From: Larix kaempferi | Taxonomy: Eukaryota > Streptophyta > Pinopsida > Pinales > Pinaceae | Direction of reading: 5' to 3' | DNA length: 64,000 nucleotides | Assembly: GCA_027924585.1 (NCBI GenBank) | Contig: BSBM01000865.1 | Location: 2,852,001 to 2,916,000 of the forward strand | Translations under genes and position numbers: made by a program | Shown: positions 11,823-24,146 of the stretch, one piece after another | Layout: each line of letters starts with the position of its first letter | Numbering within the stretch: position 1 is the first letter of the stretch | Notes under the pieces: generated by a model | What the model was told of the DNA's origin: nothing | Databases searched by the model: none | What the model saw: only the letters and a program-made list of their open reading frames with translations

Positions 11823-12995
11823 AACATACACCCAGGTTGTTACTTTTCTGAAATTCACCTTGTGGGCCCCATTCCACATTTTAAGGGATTTAATCCCCAT
11901 TTTGGACCACTTGGAACACTTAAACTCAGATCTACTAAGATCTAACCGTTGGATTACCACGAAATTGCAGATCCATACTCCTACCTGACCAATCTACCCG
12001 GATCTAAAGTTTGGATGCCATCCGACTTGTTTTGACCCACCTAACCCCACTTTTTAGCCTCCTTGGGCAAAGTCGCACCTCCTTGGAGAAGTGAGTTCAC
12101 TCACTTCTAGGAACTGGGTACTTGAGATTTTTGGAGATTTGAAACCGGAATAATTCAAAACCTAGGTCTAGACTATCACTTTGTCAAATCTTGCCTTGGG
12201 GATTGCATTCCTTGTTTTAAGGGATTGTGGTCCACTTTGGTCAAACCTAGATCTAGACACATTCATCCATCAAGACCTCTATTGCCCAATTGTCCCAAGT
12301 CCTAGGAGTCCTAAACCACAAGTCAACCCTACTTTGACTCCACTTCCCAATTCCCAAGGCACTGGTTTCTCTCCAAGTTAATTCAACTTTCTTAGATTGT
12401 TGGATTGACTTGTGGTTTGACCTATGCATGGTGAACCAAACCCTTGAAGCTATCATGGTCAAGCTTGTCACTTGTACTAGTTAGCCCCAATACAACCCTT
12501 AACTACCCTGCATTGGACACAGTTCCCAAGGCAGTGGATCTTCTGACATTGAACTAGTACCTTAGCCCTAGATCTCACTTCAAACATTGTAAGTCACTCT
12601 CACATCAACTATTAACCAAAGCTATACCTATTGAACCCCTCACTTGGCTTGTGACTTCACCCTTAGGTCTAGGATAAACCATACACCTAACTTCACTTAG
12701 AAATACCTTGATTTGGTGTCTTGGTTTTGATCTCTCCTGTCGGGAGTAGATTGGGTCTCCCCCTTTGTTGTCTGGGCTAGATAACATAAAGCGAAGGTTG
12801 CCTCGACTGGCGTGACAACCATATATATTGGAGGTCGAGGTGATCGTGGTTGCACCTTTTGAGTTGCCCTTCCCTATTGCCATCCATGACTGGATCCATC
12901 CATAGGGGTAACTACAGCTTAGGTGATAACAAGACCCTTAGTGCATGAAAATACAATGAGTTATAGGAGAGCCAGGGGTAATGGAAAGGCCAACA

Positions 12996-13199
12996 GACAT
13001 GGCCTTTCATTTCCCATTCCTTCTCTCTCTTTTCTCTCGTAATTTTGTTTTCTTGTTTTCATTTAATCTATTTTTCCTCTCACATCTGTCTCATTCATTT
13101 TCATTTGTTTTTTTTTATTCTACAATGTTTGTTGCATTGTCTTTCATACATTTAATTGTCAGATGTATTTGCAAGTATTGAGGCTTACACCATTCTCAT
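12996..13199. other. Pyrimidine-rich non-coding stretch
   Basis: TTCTCTCTCTTTTCTCTCG-type sequence and T-rich runs. Nothing else is recognised. Confidence 0.5.
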
Positions 13200-13424
13200 T
13201 CAGATCCATTTTAGATCATCCTCATAGGTAGGGGCCTTATACCCTGGGCCCACAATAGCAACAACATCAAACATAGGCTTGTAGGAGGAATTGTTCTTAG
13301 CAAAGTTGAAAGGAATGTCACTCCATAAAAACCACCTACCCACAAGCTTGTATGCTTCTTGCTTCTCCTTTATTTTAACCATTGACCCGATAGAAGGTTG
13401 TGCACTGGCTGTGGTTCTTGGAAC
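13200..13424 (-). pseudogene. hAT transposase (DUF659-type) fragment, split by B3
   Basis: The minus strand encodes about 74 residues up to a stop at 13200. They resemble the start of the DUF659 domain of plant hAT/BED-type transposases: a conserved GR-F segment (GRWFLWSDIPFN), then a block ending GPGYKAPTYED (family form GPG(Y/F)K.PT/SY). In functional proteins this domain lies between the BED zinc finger and the C-terminal dimerisation region. The upstream end is cut by B3 at 13424. Across B3, minus-strand sequence at 21987-21923 stays open in the same frame and supplies a Ser/Thr-rich linker, usual in this family. A TGA at 21988-21990 closes that frame. It is a non-functional remnant. Confidence 0.6.
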
Positions 13425-16062
13425 TGTTATCACATTTATAGTCGCTGGGGCTACCATATATTTTATTCAGATTCCAATATATTTTTCATCCAGTCCTTTA
13501 CACTGAGATGCTTGAGATGAGCATCTTTGTTGGATCACTCCTATGATGATGAGCAGTATCATATTCCTTTGCCATGATTGAGTCTCAGGAAACTCAGATT
13601 TGATGACCGATGTAGCCATTTTGCCATTACAAAGCAGTATGCAGTGCCCAGAGTTGCAGCAGTAGGTTCTTAGTGGACAGATGATGGTTTAGATGTATTG
13701 CACATGTATATGATCCAACAAGTATTATCTTGTGTTCTTGGTTATATTTCTTTTGTAGTCATTCTAGTGGCATGTTCTAGCATTTAGTGTCATGATTTGG
13801 CGATCATATATAGTATTGGACTTAGTTGTTATTATGTATCTATCTAGTGTCCTGCTCAGGTTTTAGAAGTTCTCGTCTATACTCATTGGTTTTACTCTCC
13901 TTAGGAGAATGGAGGTGATCATTCACACCATTACTTGGCTTGCTAGTGTTGGCATCATTTTCACTATCTCCATCCATCTGCTACCTTCCAGTTATTGTTG
14001 TTACCCCCTGACTTACTACTTGACTTGTGATACGGAGGACCTCCCCACTTTAGCCTCTTTGTTGGATAAGCTTCCCTATTTAACTTGTGTCTCGGCTCTG
14101 AGTTGCTTAAGTTGTGTTGGCTAGACCTGAAACAGATTGTGCTACACATCATTACACTGTATCTGGAAACTATATTGTATATCTAAACGAAAGCCCATTC
14201 TAGAATGCGTTTTTCAACACACGTGAATGAAAGGCATGTGAAATTATAAATCCAAGAATGTGTTTCTCAACACACACGGATCAAAAAGCCTAATGAAATG
14301 TAAATCCAAGAATGTGTTTTTCAACACACACGGACAAAGGCTATAAATGAAAAGGTCTTATAAAAGCAATGGTTTAATAAATGCTATATCTAATGATTGC
14401 TGACCATCTATACATGTAATGATTATTCCTCATTAGCCTGTTGGTTATGATATGAGATGGAGTAAGGGACAGCTAATTCTAAGTGTCCCCTAGAGTCTTG
14501 AGTTACGGTTTTCCGGGCACCTAGTCATGGTGGCTCTAGAAAAGATCCTCATGGAGCTGTATCAGCTTGGATGTGAGTTGTAGGCATCTGTCAAAGTTGA
14601 ATAAGCACTTCCCAAACAACTTACCCATTTGTGAGACACTGCCATCCCCTGTGTTACTGCTTGTCCAGCATATGCTTTAGTGTGTATCCCCTTTCCTACA
14701 TCCAAAGTGTCATAGCATTAAGTCAGTATAGTCATCCCTTAAGCCTAGCCTTGCATATTTTCACCTTCACCCATCACTAGCAAATTGATCACAACCATAA
14801 AGTGAGTATAGCCTTGAGGTTCTAGTTTGAGCCATTATTATTATTAGAAAATCTTGAATATCTTGTTTTAGATCGCCAGTGAAATGATTGCTTTATGTTT
14901 ATATTGCTATTGGAATGACTTATGAAGCATGCCTTAACTAGTTACACTTGCAGCACTTTGATGTTTTTGCCTGGATCATATTTGGGTCAGTTTGAGTTGG
15001 TCAAACCCAGTTTGACCAAAGTCAACTACAGGACATGAGATGGGTTAGACCCTGGATGATAGCTATTGATGATATGTGGTCTATTATTGGTCACCAGATG
15101 GTTCCATGCAGCATTTATAGGCTCAGATAGTGATCTGTGGATTTTTAATGATTTTGATCATTTGTAGATTATTATTATTTTTTATTATGTCCGGGCATGG
15201 TATTGATTTTATATGATTATCCAGTTATCCATATGGTGTATGAGTATGCATCTCTAGTGTATTTGGGCTCTTTGAGTCCATTGGGACAGTCAGTTTTCAG
15301 TTCCAGGCAGTTTCAGTTGGCATATGTCTCAGTTTATCACTTCAGTGCAGATTTGCCATTAAAAATGGCCTTTCAGAGCAATTTCATGGTTTGATTGGTT
15401 CACCTAGGGCGCTACAGAGGGAGTATGGGGTCTAGCCACTTGTTTTTACTATATTGCCATACTCCCAGACATGTTGGTGCAGTCAGATTTTGCCCCGGGT
15501 GACTAGGCAGAGAGATATAGGCATTTTTTTATCTCTTATAGGTGATTTACAAAGGCATAAAAAATGGTAAAATTGGCTACAGAGGAATTCGATTTGGGCT
15601 ACTGAGGCAGGGAAACGGCATGAGATGATTTTCTATTATGAGTGTGATGTCTCCCACATCTTCCACAGCAGTTGCAGCATCCAGTGGGGCCTACACACTT
15701 CCCGATGGCATGTTATATGATTTATTTCTCCTTGGAGGCTCACGACTTTCTCTATGGAGGTTGTTTTGGTACTTTGATGAGTCATGTTATGTTATTGTGC
15801 CATGGGGACACACTAGGGAGATTGTATATCACTCCCTAGACCCACCATGAGCTTCATGTTATGATTTGAGAGTCACTTCATGAGGACGTCCTCCCTAGGG
15901 CGATTTGACTATGTGGGTATAGTATATTTTTGAGTTGATCCATGTACTTTATGTTGAGCTCATCTCAACCATTGATTAGATTTTTGTATCTTTTAATCTT
16001 AGCCACTCATTAAAAAAGTGGTTAGGGTTTTGCTCTCTCCCATAGCTATAAAAAGAGAGACT

Positions 16063-19000
16063 TGTTATCACATATATAGTAGCGGGGCTACCATACATTA
16101 TTTTTTTGATTCCAGTACACTATTCAGCCAGTTCCCTTGCATTGAGATGCTGAGATGAGCATCTATTTGGATCACTATCAGATTTGGACAGTAGTTTTAT
16201 TCCCCATGCCATGACTAAGTCTCAGGACACTCAGAGAGATGACCGATGTAGCCATTATACCATTTATACAGAGCAGTCAGTAGTGCCCAAAGTTTCAGCA
16301 GCAGTTTCAGAGGACAGATGATGAGCATTCAGGTATATGACTCAGCAGGTATATCATAGTGTTGTGGTTATATTGCTTTTATATTTATTCTTATAGCATG
16401 TCTTAGCACTTAGTGTCATGATCTGGCGATCATATAGATATGTGGACCTAGTTGATCTTATTAGATATATTCTATTGTCCCTACTCAGACTTAGAAGTTC
16501 ACTATTCATACTCATTGGTTTTACCCTCCTTAGGGAGAATAGAGGTGATCATTCCACCATACCTTGGCTTGCTAGTGTTGGCTCCATTATTCATTGTCTT
16601 CATCCATCCATTACCTACCTTTAGGTTTATCACCCTGACTTACTACTTGACTAGTGGCATGGAGGACTTTTCCCCACTGTAACCTCTGTATTGGATGAGC
16701 TTCCCTGTTTATTGTGTCTCGGCTCTGAGTTGGTGACAAAACTTACCTATGGTGAGTTGGATTTCCTTGTGAATTCCCCCTAGTCACTAAAGTTGTGTTG
16801 GCTAAACCTGAAACTTTTAGTGTTGCCATGAATACAAAATCTGGAAAAATGAAATGTTATATCTTGTATGAAAAGCTCGTTCATGCAATGTGTTTCTCAA
16901 CACACATGAATGAAAGGCATGCCAAATGAAAATGGCCATAAAAATAAAGTGTTATATCTTTTGTGAAATAAAATACCTAGGTAAACAAGCTGTCTGTGAC
17001 ACACCTAGAAGTGTTCAGGTAAACAAGTGCCTTAAAAACACACCTGCAGCAGAAAGCCTAAATAAATGTAAATCTATGCAATGTGTTTATAAACACACAT
17101 AGATCAAAGGCTATGGAAACTTCAGGCCCAAAAGCAATGGAACTTAAATGCTATATCTAAATAATTGCTGGCCTCATTTGTATTATGGATTGTGCGCATC
17201 TGTTAAAGGTGAATAAACCCTCTTTGAACAACTCATCCATTTGTGAGACACCGCCATTCCCTGTGTTGTTGCTCATTTAGTATATACTATGGTGTGTATT
17301 CCCTTTCCCATATCCAAAGTGTCACAACGTTAAGTCAGTCAAGTCATCCTTTAGCCTAGCCAGTTTATTTTAGCCTTCACCCTTCACTAGCAAATTGATC
17401 ACAACTATGAAGTGAGTATGGTCCTGAAAGTCTAGTCTGAGTTATAATAATAATTAATGACATTATATATTTGGATTTAGATCGCCAGTTATGATTACTG
17501 TGTTATAATTGTTATTTGAATAAGTTGTAGAGCATGCATTAACCTTTGACACTTTGCAGCAGCTTCTGATGACAGTCTAAGTTATATTTGGTCATATTGA
17601 CTTGGTCAAACCTAGTTTGACCAAGGTCAATCACAGGACATGAGATGGTTGGACCTTGTGATGATACAGTTAGATGATATATGGTCTATGCACATGTACA
17701 TGATGGTTCTATGCATTAGATACAGGTTTATGATGATGATTTATGGTTTTCAGCATTTATTGATCATTTACATATTATTATTATTTGACCTGTTCCGGTA
17801 TATTGGATATATTATATGATCATGCAGAGATTCATATGGTGTATGAGTACACATCTTAGATAGATTTGGACCTTCCGAGTCCAATGAGACAGTCTGTTTT
17901 TAGTTCCAGGTAGTTACAGTGATGATTGAGCCTCAGTGGGCTATCCCAGTGTAGTTTTGGTCTGTTGGAGACCCTGTCAGGGCAGAGATGATTTTTATCT
18001 GGTTGACCTAGGGCGCTGTGCTTGGAGGGGGCGGTCCAACCACTTGTTTTTACCATATTACCCCCCCTCCCAGACACACTGGTGCCCTCACCTTGACAAC
18101 GCAGGCACTCCAGGAGGCAGTTTGGGGTAGTTACATGCTTCCCGAGGCATTTCAGGATTGGTAGAAATGGCTACAGAGGAATTCGATTTGGGCTACTGAG
18201 GAAACGTTTTGGCATGGGATGATCAGTGATGATGAGTGGGATGTCTTCCACACCTTCTCCAGCAGTTTCAGCTTCATCAGGACCCACATCCATCACTTAT
18301 GGCATTTTCTGATGATTTCTGAGGCCTCCTAAGGCCCACGATTTGGTACTTTGATGACTATTTTATTATTATTGTGCTATGGGGATTGACCAAGGGTGTC
18401 TAAAATTACCTCTTGGACCCACCATGAGCTAGTTGTTATATTTTGTCATCATGATTTGGTGGGATCCCCTCTCCTAGGGCGATTTTGTCCACTTATTGTT
18501 ATATTTTATTAGTGATCCATGTATTTTATTGTTGAGCTCATCTCAACCATTGATTAGATCTTTTGATCTTTTAATCTTAGTCACTCATTCAAAAAGTGGT
18601 TAGATTATGGACTCTCTCCCCCCTATTTAAAGGGGAGAGCCTCTCATTGTAAAGGGGACTTGTGGCTTTGGATTATTGGAATAGAAAATTATTATTGCAT
18701 CCATCTCCATTGTTGTGGTGAATGTTTTTGGTGTTCATTCGTTGGTTCTTCCTTTGCACTGAGTTATTGGAGATCTTGTTTTGCCATATTCTTTTGTACC
18801 ACGTTTTTGCATCTACAGGTGGAGGCCGATTTGGTTTGAGGAGGAAGTATTGGTAGGGGAAGACTCTCCCTACTTCTTCTCTTGATCTCTTCGTTGGTAA
18901 CAGGGAGTATTACTGTCCCAGGACCTTCTATTTCATGTTATCATTGCATTTTACTTGTATTTCCTCCATACTTGATCTTACTGATTGAATCGTTGTTCCT

Positions 19001-20587
19001 TGGTTTGACAGGTAGAGGAGGGCGCACTTGTGGGCTAGGGCATCATTTCGGCAAGCAAAATCATCAATCTCTCATTTGATCTCTACGGGAGTATTCCTCA
19101 ACAACAAGTCATCTCATTCACATCACTCAGGTATGATCTCAAGGTAATTTCTTTCCATGATCCATCCACTTGTCTAAAATACTTCAAACCATAATTAATC
19201 AAAACCCCCGTTTTACATTTTCTCAGATCTACTAAGATCTAGTGGCTTCTTGTGTAAGAAATTTAAAACCCACCTCTATAGTATCCACGACATCCCGAAT
19301 CTATAGTTTGGTGAGGATTGGCCTCCATTTGACCCTCTTCCCAAGGCACTTAGCCTCTCCAAGCAAGGGCGCACTTCTTGGTTTGGGTGAGTTAACCTAG
19401 ATCTAGTACGTGGGTAGTTGAGATTTCACTTGATCTACAATCTATATATCCAATAACCTACCCCCAGATTGTCACTTTTCTGATTTCTACCTTGTGGGCC
19501 CTATTCCACATTTTAAGGGATTTAATCCCCATTTTGGACCACTTGGAATCTTAAAACTCAGATCTAGTAAGATCTAACCCTTGGATTGCCTTGATATTCT
19601 AGATCCATATTGTCACTTGCCTAAACTACTTGGATCTAAAGTTTGGATGCCATTGGACTTGTCTTGATCCCATTTATCCCACTTTTAACCCTCCTTGGGT
19701 AAAGTCGCACTTCATGGGGAGATTGAGAATTGTCCACTTGTAGGATGTGGGTAGTTGAGATTTTGGTGGATTTGGAACACACATACCTTGAAACCCATAT
19801 CTAGTAGGTCATTTTGTGAAATCTTGCCTTGGGGATAGCATTCCTTGTTTTAAGGGATTGTGGTCCACTTAGGTCACATCATGAATTATTAGATCTGGAT
19901 AGATCCATACATCAAACCTTTAGTAGCCCACTTGTCTTATGTTATAGGGGTCATGATCTACAAGTTAACTTCACTTTGATTCCATTTATCCCAATTCCCA
20001 AGGCACTGATCTTTCTCCAAGCTCATTCGACTTTCCTAGATTGTTGAGTTAACTTGTGGTTTGATCCTTGTTTGGGTTGTTTGAATTCCTTGATGTTGTA
20101 TTATCTCATGATCAAGTTTATCTCATGTACTGGTTAGCCCCAATTCAATCCCTAAACTACCCTGCATTGGACACAGTTCCCAAGGCAGTGGATTTTCTCA
20201 TAATTGACTAGTACTTTAATCCTGGATCTCATTTCAAATACTATAAGTCACTCTCACATCAACAATGAACCAAAGCTATACTCATTGAACCCCTTACTTA
20301 TCTTGTGACTTCATCCTAAGGTCTAGGGTACACCATACACCTTTCAATACTTCACTTATACTTAACTTGATTTGGTGTTTTGGTTTGGTCTCTCCTGTCG
20401 GGAGTAGATCTGGGTCTCCCCCTTTGTTGTCTGGGCTAGATAGCAAAAAGTGAAGGTTGCCTCGATTGGCGTGACAACCATCTATTGGAAGTCGAGGTGA
20501 TCGTGGTTCCACCTTTGAGTTGTCCTTCCCTACTGCCATCCATTAATGGATACATCCATAGGGGCAACTACAGTTTAGGTGATAACA
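16063..20587 (+). mobile_element. Family B solo LTR, copy B2, nested in B3
   Basis: TGTTATCAC to GATAACA, 4,525 bp, flanked by AGACT (16058-16062) and AGACC (20588-20592). The B3 sequence is continuous across it: the AGAGAGAC left side joins CTCTCATTGTAAAG on the right, exactly as in uninterrupted B1 near 8490-8513. It resembles B1 along its whole length, including a TATA-like box (18624-18631). It is a solo LTR with no gag or pol. Confidence 0.82.
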
Positions 20588-20782
20588 AGACCCTCTCATT
20601 GTAAAGGGACCTTTGGCTCTTGGAATTTGATAATAAAGAAATTATTTGTAGATACTTTCAGATCTTCTTTGATGTGATGCTCTTAGATATTGATTGTAAA
20701 GTCTATTGTCGCCTAGCATTTGGAGTTTTGTGGTGAATCCAAAATATTTTGTTGAAACATTGTTTTGTCTATAGGAGGGCGA

Positions 20783-20870
20783 CTTCACTTGGGTGTTTTT
20801 GCAGGTGGCTCCTCAACTCGCTTCACTTGGGTGTTTTTGCAGGTGGCTCCTCAACTCGCTTCACTTGGGT
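20783..20870 (+). repeat. 38-bp tandem repeat in B3
   Basis: CTTCACTTGG begins at 20783, 20821 and 20859, giving two full 38-bp units and a third partial one. B1 and B2 do not have the duplication, so it is private to this copy. Confidence 0.85.
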
Positions 20871-21987
20871 TTGCTTGTATCAAGGGGTTTTCAATAGCTT
20901 CATTGTGATCTTTGAATTCATCTTGATATGTCTCTTGTTGCATTAGTCTTTTTATCTTGACGCTTCGAATCTAACTTAGGTAGTTCTTTGTACAGGAGAG
21001 GAGGGCGCATTGGCTCCTTGGAGAAAATAGATTTTACTTAAACACTCACTCAAACTACTTCAAATTGATCGGGAAGGCATAGATCACCCGTATCAAGGCA
21101 TCCGCAAGATTATCCGGGTAAGATCTACATTTATTTCAGTCATTTTTGGGTTCCAATCCATTGGCCATCTTCATTTACAGTTAAAACCCTCACTTAAAAT
21201 AATCGAAAAATTCTCTGACTTAAACCACTTGGCATTTTGGCAAAACGTTTCTGGGTTTTTCACCTTAGGGTAAACCCTAGGTGGGTTCTCCAAGATGTCA
21301 TCTTTGGAGGACTCCCTGTGGCCCATTTCCCTAGGCACTGGATCTCCTTACCCTTGCGCATTTCCTGAGCTGGTTGATTTTCCTGTGATTTGGTGCCCTG
21401 TCTGAGAATTGTGTTTTTGATACTGTCATTCAAGTTCATCCAAAGGTACTAGATAACCCCAATCCTGTTCCTAACCTTCCTGCATTGGACACAATTCTCA
21501 AGGCAGTGGATTTTTATATCATTTGCTGGTACCTTGATCCTAGATCTGTTAATTAAACTCATAAGTCACTTGTATTTTCATATTGGATCAAATCTATATC
21601 TCTTAAGCCTCTTGATCCAACCCATAACTCACCTTGTGACTTCATCCATAGATCTAGGGTTTATCATACCTTACACCTTACGTACTTCATCTTGTTTGAT
21701 TTGATCTGGTGTCTTGGTTAGATCTCTCCTGTCAGGAGTTGATCTGGGTCTCCCCCATTGTTGTCTTGGGCTTAGACAACATAAAGTGAAGGGTGCCTCG
21801 ATTGGTGTGACAACCAATCCTTTGGAGATCGAGGCTCTCGAGGTTCACCACTTTGGTTGCCTATCCCCTCTACCATTCTTACGGATCCATCTTTAGGGTC
21901 AACTACAAGTTTGGTGATAATAGGAGCAAAGAAAGTTGAGGTCGTTGAGGGCTTTGTGGAACTGGAAAGTGCGGCTAAGATAAGCTC

Positions 21988-22426
21988 TCACTTCTAGTTC
22001 TACTTCTTGCAACCTCAGTTCTTGCATGTTGACAAAAATGGGTTCATCTTACTTGTGTGCTTCCAAGGATCGAGAATATGCTGTATGTTTCGCCATGCAA
22101 GTACTACAGCCCCAACAAGTAAAATAACAGCTTTATAAACTCACTTGTTGCTGAAAATGAGCTCCTTAGATTTGCATGATAACATATGTCATCAAATCCA
22201 ACATGCAAACCTTGGAACACCAATTGCTAAAAATAGTAGTGTCTTTGAATTGCATGCATGTCACACGCAAACTGACCAAAAAATCCACATGCACCTATTT
22301 AGAACTGAGAGAATCCTGCATGTATCCTAAATCATCTCTGAAGCATCAAACGTGACAGTGACATGCATCTAACTGAATGATAGTAAACTGAATAGAATCA
22401 TGCATGCAAGTGCATTGTTTCTTAAG
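21988..22426. other. Non-coding stretch between B3 and first candidate exon
   Basis: No gene recognised. A short plus-strand frame at 22145-22330 has no family resemblance. The left edge is probably further remnant of the hAT transposase locus. Confidence 0.35.
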
Positions 22427-22521
22427 TGGCATTGTTGAATGGATTGATGAACCCTCCATAGAACTTGAGTGCTACCAACTAATGGATGCAATAGTGAATC
22501 TCCAAGTTGAGATTGCACAGG
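22427..22521 (+). other. Candidate isolated exon
   Basis: Preceded by AG (22425-22426) and followed by a possible GT donor, this 95-bp open segment encodes 31 residues with a helix-like, acidic composition (for example EWIDEPSIELECYQLMDA). It could be an upstream exon of the coiled-coil gene at 23871-25350, but the phase link is unproven because a 1.3-kb gap with a MITE lies between. Confidence 0.35.
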
Positions 22522-23040
22522 GTGTAATTTCAGGTACTAACAAATTCTAATGTTAGTGGGTCTTAATAAATGTTGATTACCTAACACTAAATATAGGTTA
22601 GTTGAGGTAGTAGTTAAATAACCACCACCTAGTGTTTAAAAGAAGCTTATGGAAATGTCTTCAGCGACTTCCTCATTAATTAACAATATATTCTTTCCAT
22701 ACCTATTTGCCTCATGTCTGGTTATTTTCCTACCCTATTATGAGTGATGACTTCAATCTTAATTTTAATATAGAATCCAAGGTGAACCACTTTATGGTGG
22801 TTTGCTAATGTGAGTTATTTTATTGAAGTTTATTTGATAATGACTACCTGTGAATCAAAGACTTTAGAAGGTATGAACTTGAATCACTATCCTTCAATTG
22901 TAATTACGTAATTACTTTCTGGCTACTTATGAGTTATGAATCATGTTTTTTGTTGAGCTTAGAGACTTGATGGTTAGTACCAAATTTTTTTTTGACAAAC
23001 AATGGATCATTATCTCTTTTAGATGCAATACCTTGTTCAG

Positions 23041-23451
23041 CATAGTCACCAGAATCAGAATCGGTAATAAATCAGGGAGGCAAAAGAGTCAGTTTTGAAT
23101 TGGATCAAAAAAAAATTGGGAAAAAATCGGCAAATACAAAAAATAAATATATACACATATTTTGAATAAGGAAGTCTGGCTGAGTTAAATCCTGCCCAGG
23201 TAGCCTCTTTGTGGATGATTTGGTCACTGTCCCTTCACACCAGCAAGTAGAAAACACCTCCAGCAAGCAAAATAATGACCAAAAACAGTCAAAATCGGGC
23301 TTAAAAACTTTTCCTGGGCATGCAGTTCAAAAAATTGGAGCTTTAAATCACGATTTGAGGTAAAAATCGCAAGTTTGACTCTGCTCGTTTTGCTGCCGAT
23401 TCTGATTTAAATCGGAAAATCACGGCTTAAAGTGCAATTCCTGTGACTATG
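23041..23451. mobile_element. hAT-type MITE with perfect 8-bp TSD
   Basis: The element is 411 bp and non-coding. Terminal inverted repeats read CATAGTCACCAGAAT on the left and CATAGTCACAGGAAT on the right (reverse-complemented), 13 of 15 matching. A perfect duplication TTGTTCAG lies at 23033-23040 and 23452-23459. An internal inverted ATTCTGATT/AATCAGAAT-type core (near 23053 and 23397) makes it foldback-like. It sits in a probable intron of the coiled-coil gene fragment. Confidence 0.88.
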
Positions 23452-23870
23452 TTGTTCAGCAACCCCCTACTGTTTCCCTAGCCAACCTTAACTGATACAT
23501 GTCTACATATCATTTGCTCACAACCACAGGCCCTATCCCCATGTGTGAATTCTATCCGGGCTTTTAATGCATTAAGGAGCTAAAGTTGCTTTTGGTTCCC
23601 ATATGTTTATGATTAAGTTCTAAAGTGCTTCGTGATCTTTGCATTTTACCAATGTTGGAATATATACTCAAATAATTCTTCTCATGTGAAGCTCAGCACA
23701 TACACTGCGGGTATATATTCTGTGTTGCCTTTCACGTTGTTTTCTTACATCATCTATTAAAAACACATTTTTCAATCATTGATGGTTGATTTAACTGTTT
23801 TTCTCATTCAGTTAGTTTGTGCATATTTTGACCATTCTTTTGTCTATTGTTTCTTTTGTGACGTTGGTAG

Positions 23871-24052
23871 AAAAAATACATCTGTTGGAAAATCTGATGG
23901 AGGAGAAACAGATTGAATTCTCAAAAAAGGATACGGTTATTGCAGACCTGAAAGATAGATTGGAATACATGATGAATGATCGTAAGCTTCAACTACAAAT
24001 TGAAGAAATATCCAATTGGACATTCAAGGAAACTTCTAGACAAAATAGATAA
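23871..24052 (+). pseudogene. Coiled-coil exon upstream of the gene fragment, reading frame broken downstream
   Basis: After an acceptor-like GGTAG the plus strand reads a strongly helical, charged stretch (LLENLMEEKQIEFSKK..., IADLKDRLEYMMNDRK) typical of a coiled coil. A GTAAG donor is present at 23982. Splicing there does not give the phase needed by the next exon (24147), and reading on meets a stop at 24050-24052. Either a small exon is missed or the gene is dead at this point. It belongs by composition and strand to the exons at 24147-25350. Confidence 0.45.
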
Positions 24053-24146
24053 AAATTGAAGTGATCCACTACCATTTTTCTTTAATTGTTTTTGCCGCCA
24101 TATTTCTATAGAATGAAGCACTTAACTTTACTGAAATTACCTTCAG

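Larger units (their letters stand above)
5892..12931 (+). mobile_element. Family B solo LTR, copy B1 (carries a nested insertion)
   Basis: Starts TGTTATCAC and ends GTGATAACA, a perfect 9-bp inverted terminal match, and is flanked by the 5-bp duplication AGACC at 5887-5891 and 12932-12936. Removing the insertion plus one 240-bp repeat (2,507 bp) leaves about 4.53 kb, close to B2 (4.53 kb) and B5 (4.45 kb). TG...CA ends, a 5-bp duplication and an internal TATA-like box point to an LTR rather than a DNA transposon. No second LTR and no gag or pol is present, so it is a solo LTR. Sense is taken from the TATA box. The lineage is unknown because no internal region is in the window. Confidence 0.8.
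5595..12995 (-). mobile_element. Possible small copia solo LTR (G), split by B1
   Basis: The segment 5595-5891 begins TGTTGGGACC and resumes after B1 at 12937, ending GGCCAACA at 12995. That would make a TG...CA unit of about 356 bp once B1 is removed. It contains a TTTTACCCTGGAAACCC-like phrase (near 5758) of the kind found in the minus-sense copia LTRs here (compare 59770 and 9530). The flanking pentamers (ACAAT and GACAT) do not match, so the boundaries are not proven. Confidence 0.35.
13425..21922 (+). mobile_element. Family B solo LTR, copy B3 (contains B2)
   Basis: Begins TGTTATCAC and ends GTGATAATA (the final CA has decayed to TA). Flanking pentamers GGAAC (13420-13424) and GGAGC (21923-21927) match at four of five positions. 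Removing B2 and its duplication leaves about 3.97 kb, shorter and more diverged than B1 and B2, so B3 is an older copy with internal deletions. A TATAAAAA box (16047-16054) lies just before the B2 insertion point. No coding sequence is present. Confidence 0.75.

Noticed and set aside
5892-12931. Family B as a DNA transposon with short inverted ends
   Set aside because: The 9-bp inverted ends and 5-bp duplication could fit, but TG...CA termini, a TATA-like box in all copies and no transposase make a solo LTR more likely.
5590-13000. Target duplication for candidate solo LTR G
   Set aside because: ACAAT and GACAT match at only two positions, so no duplication is claimed.
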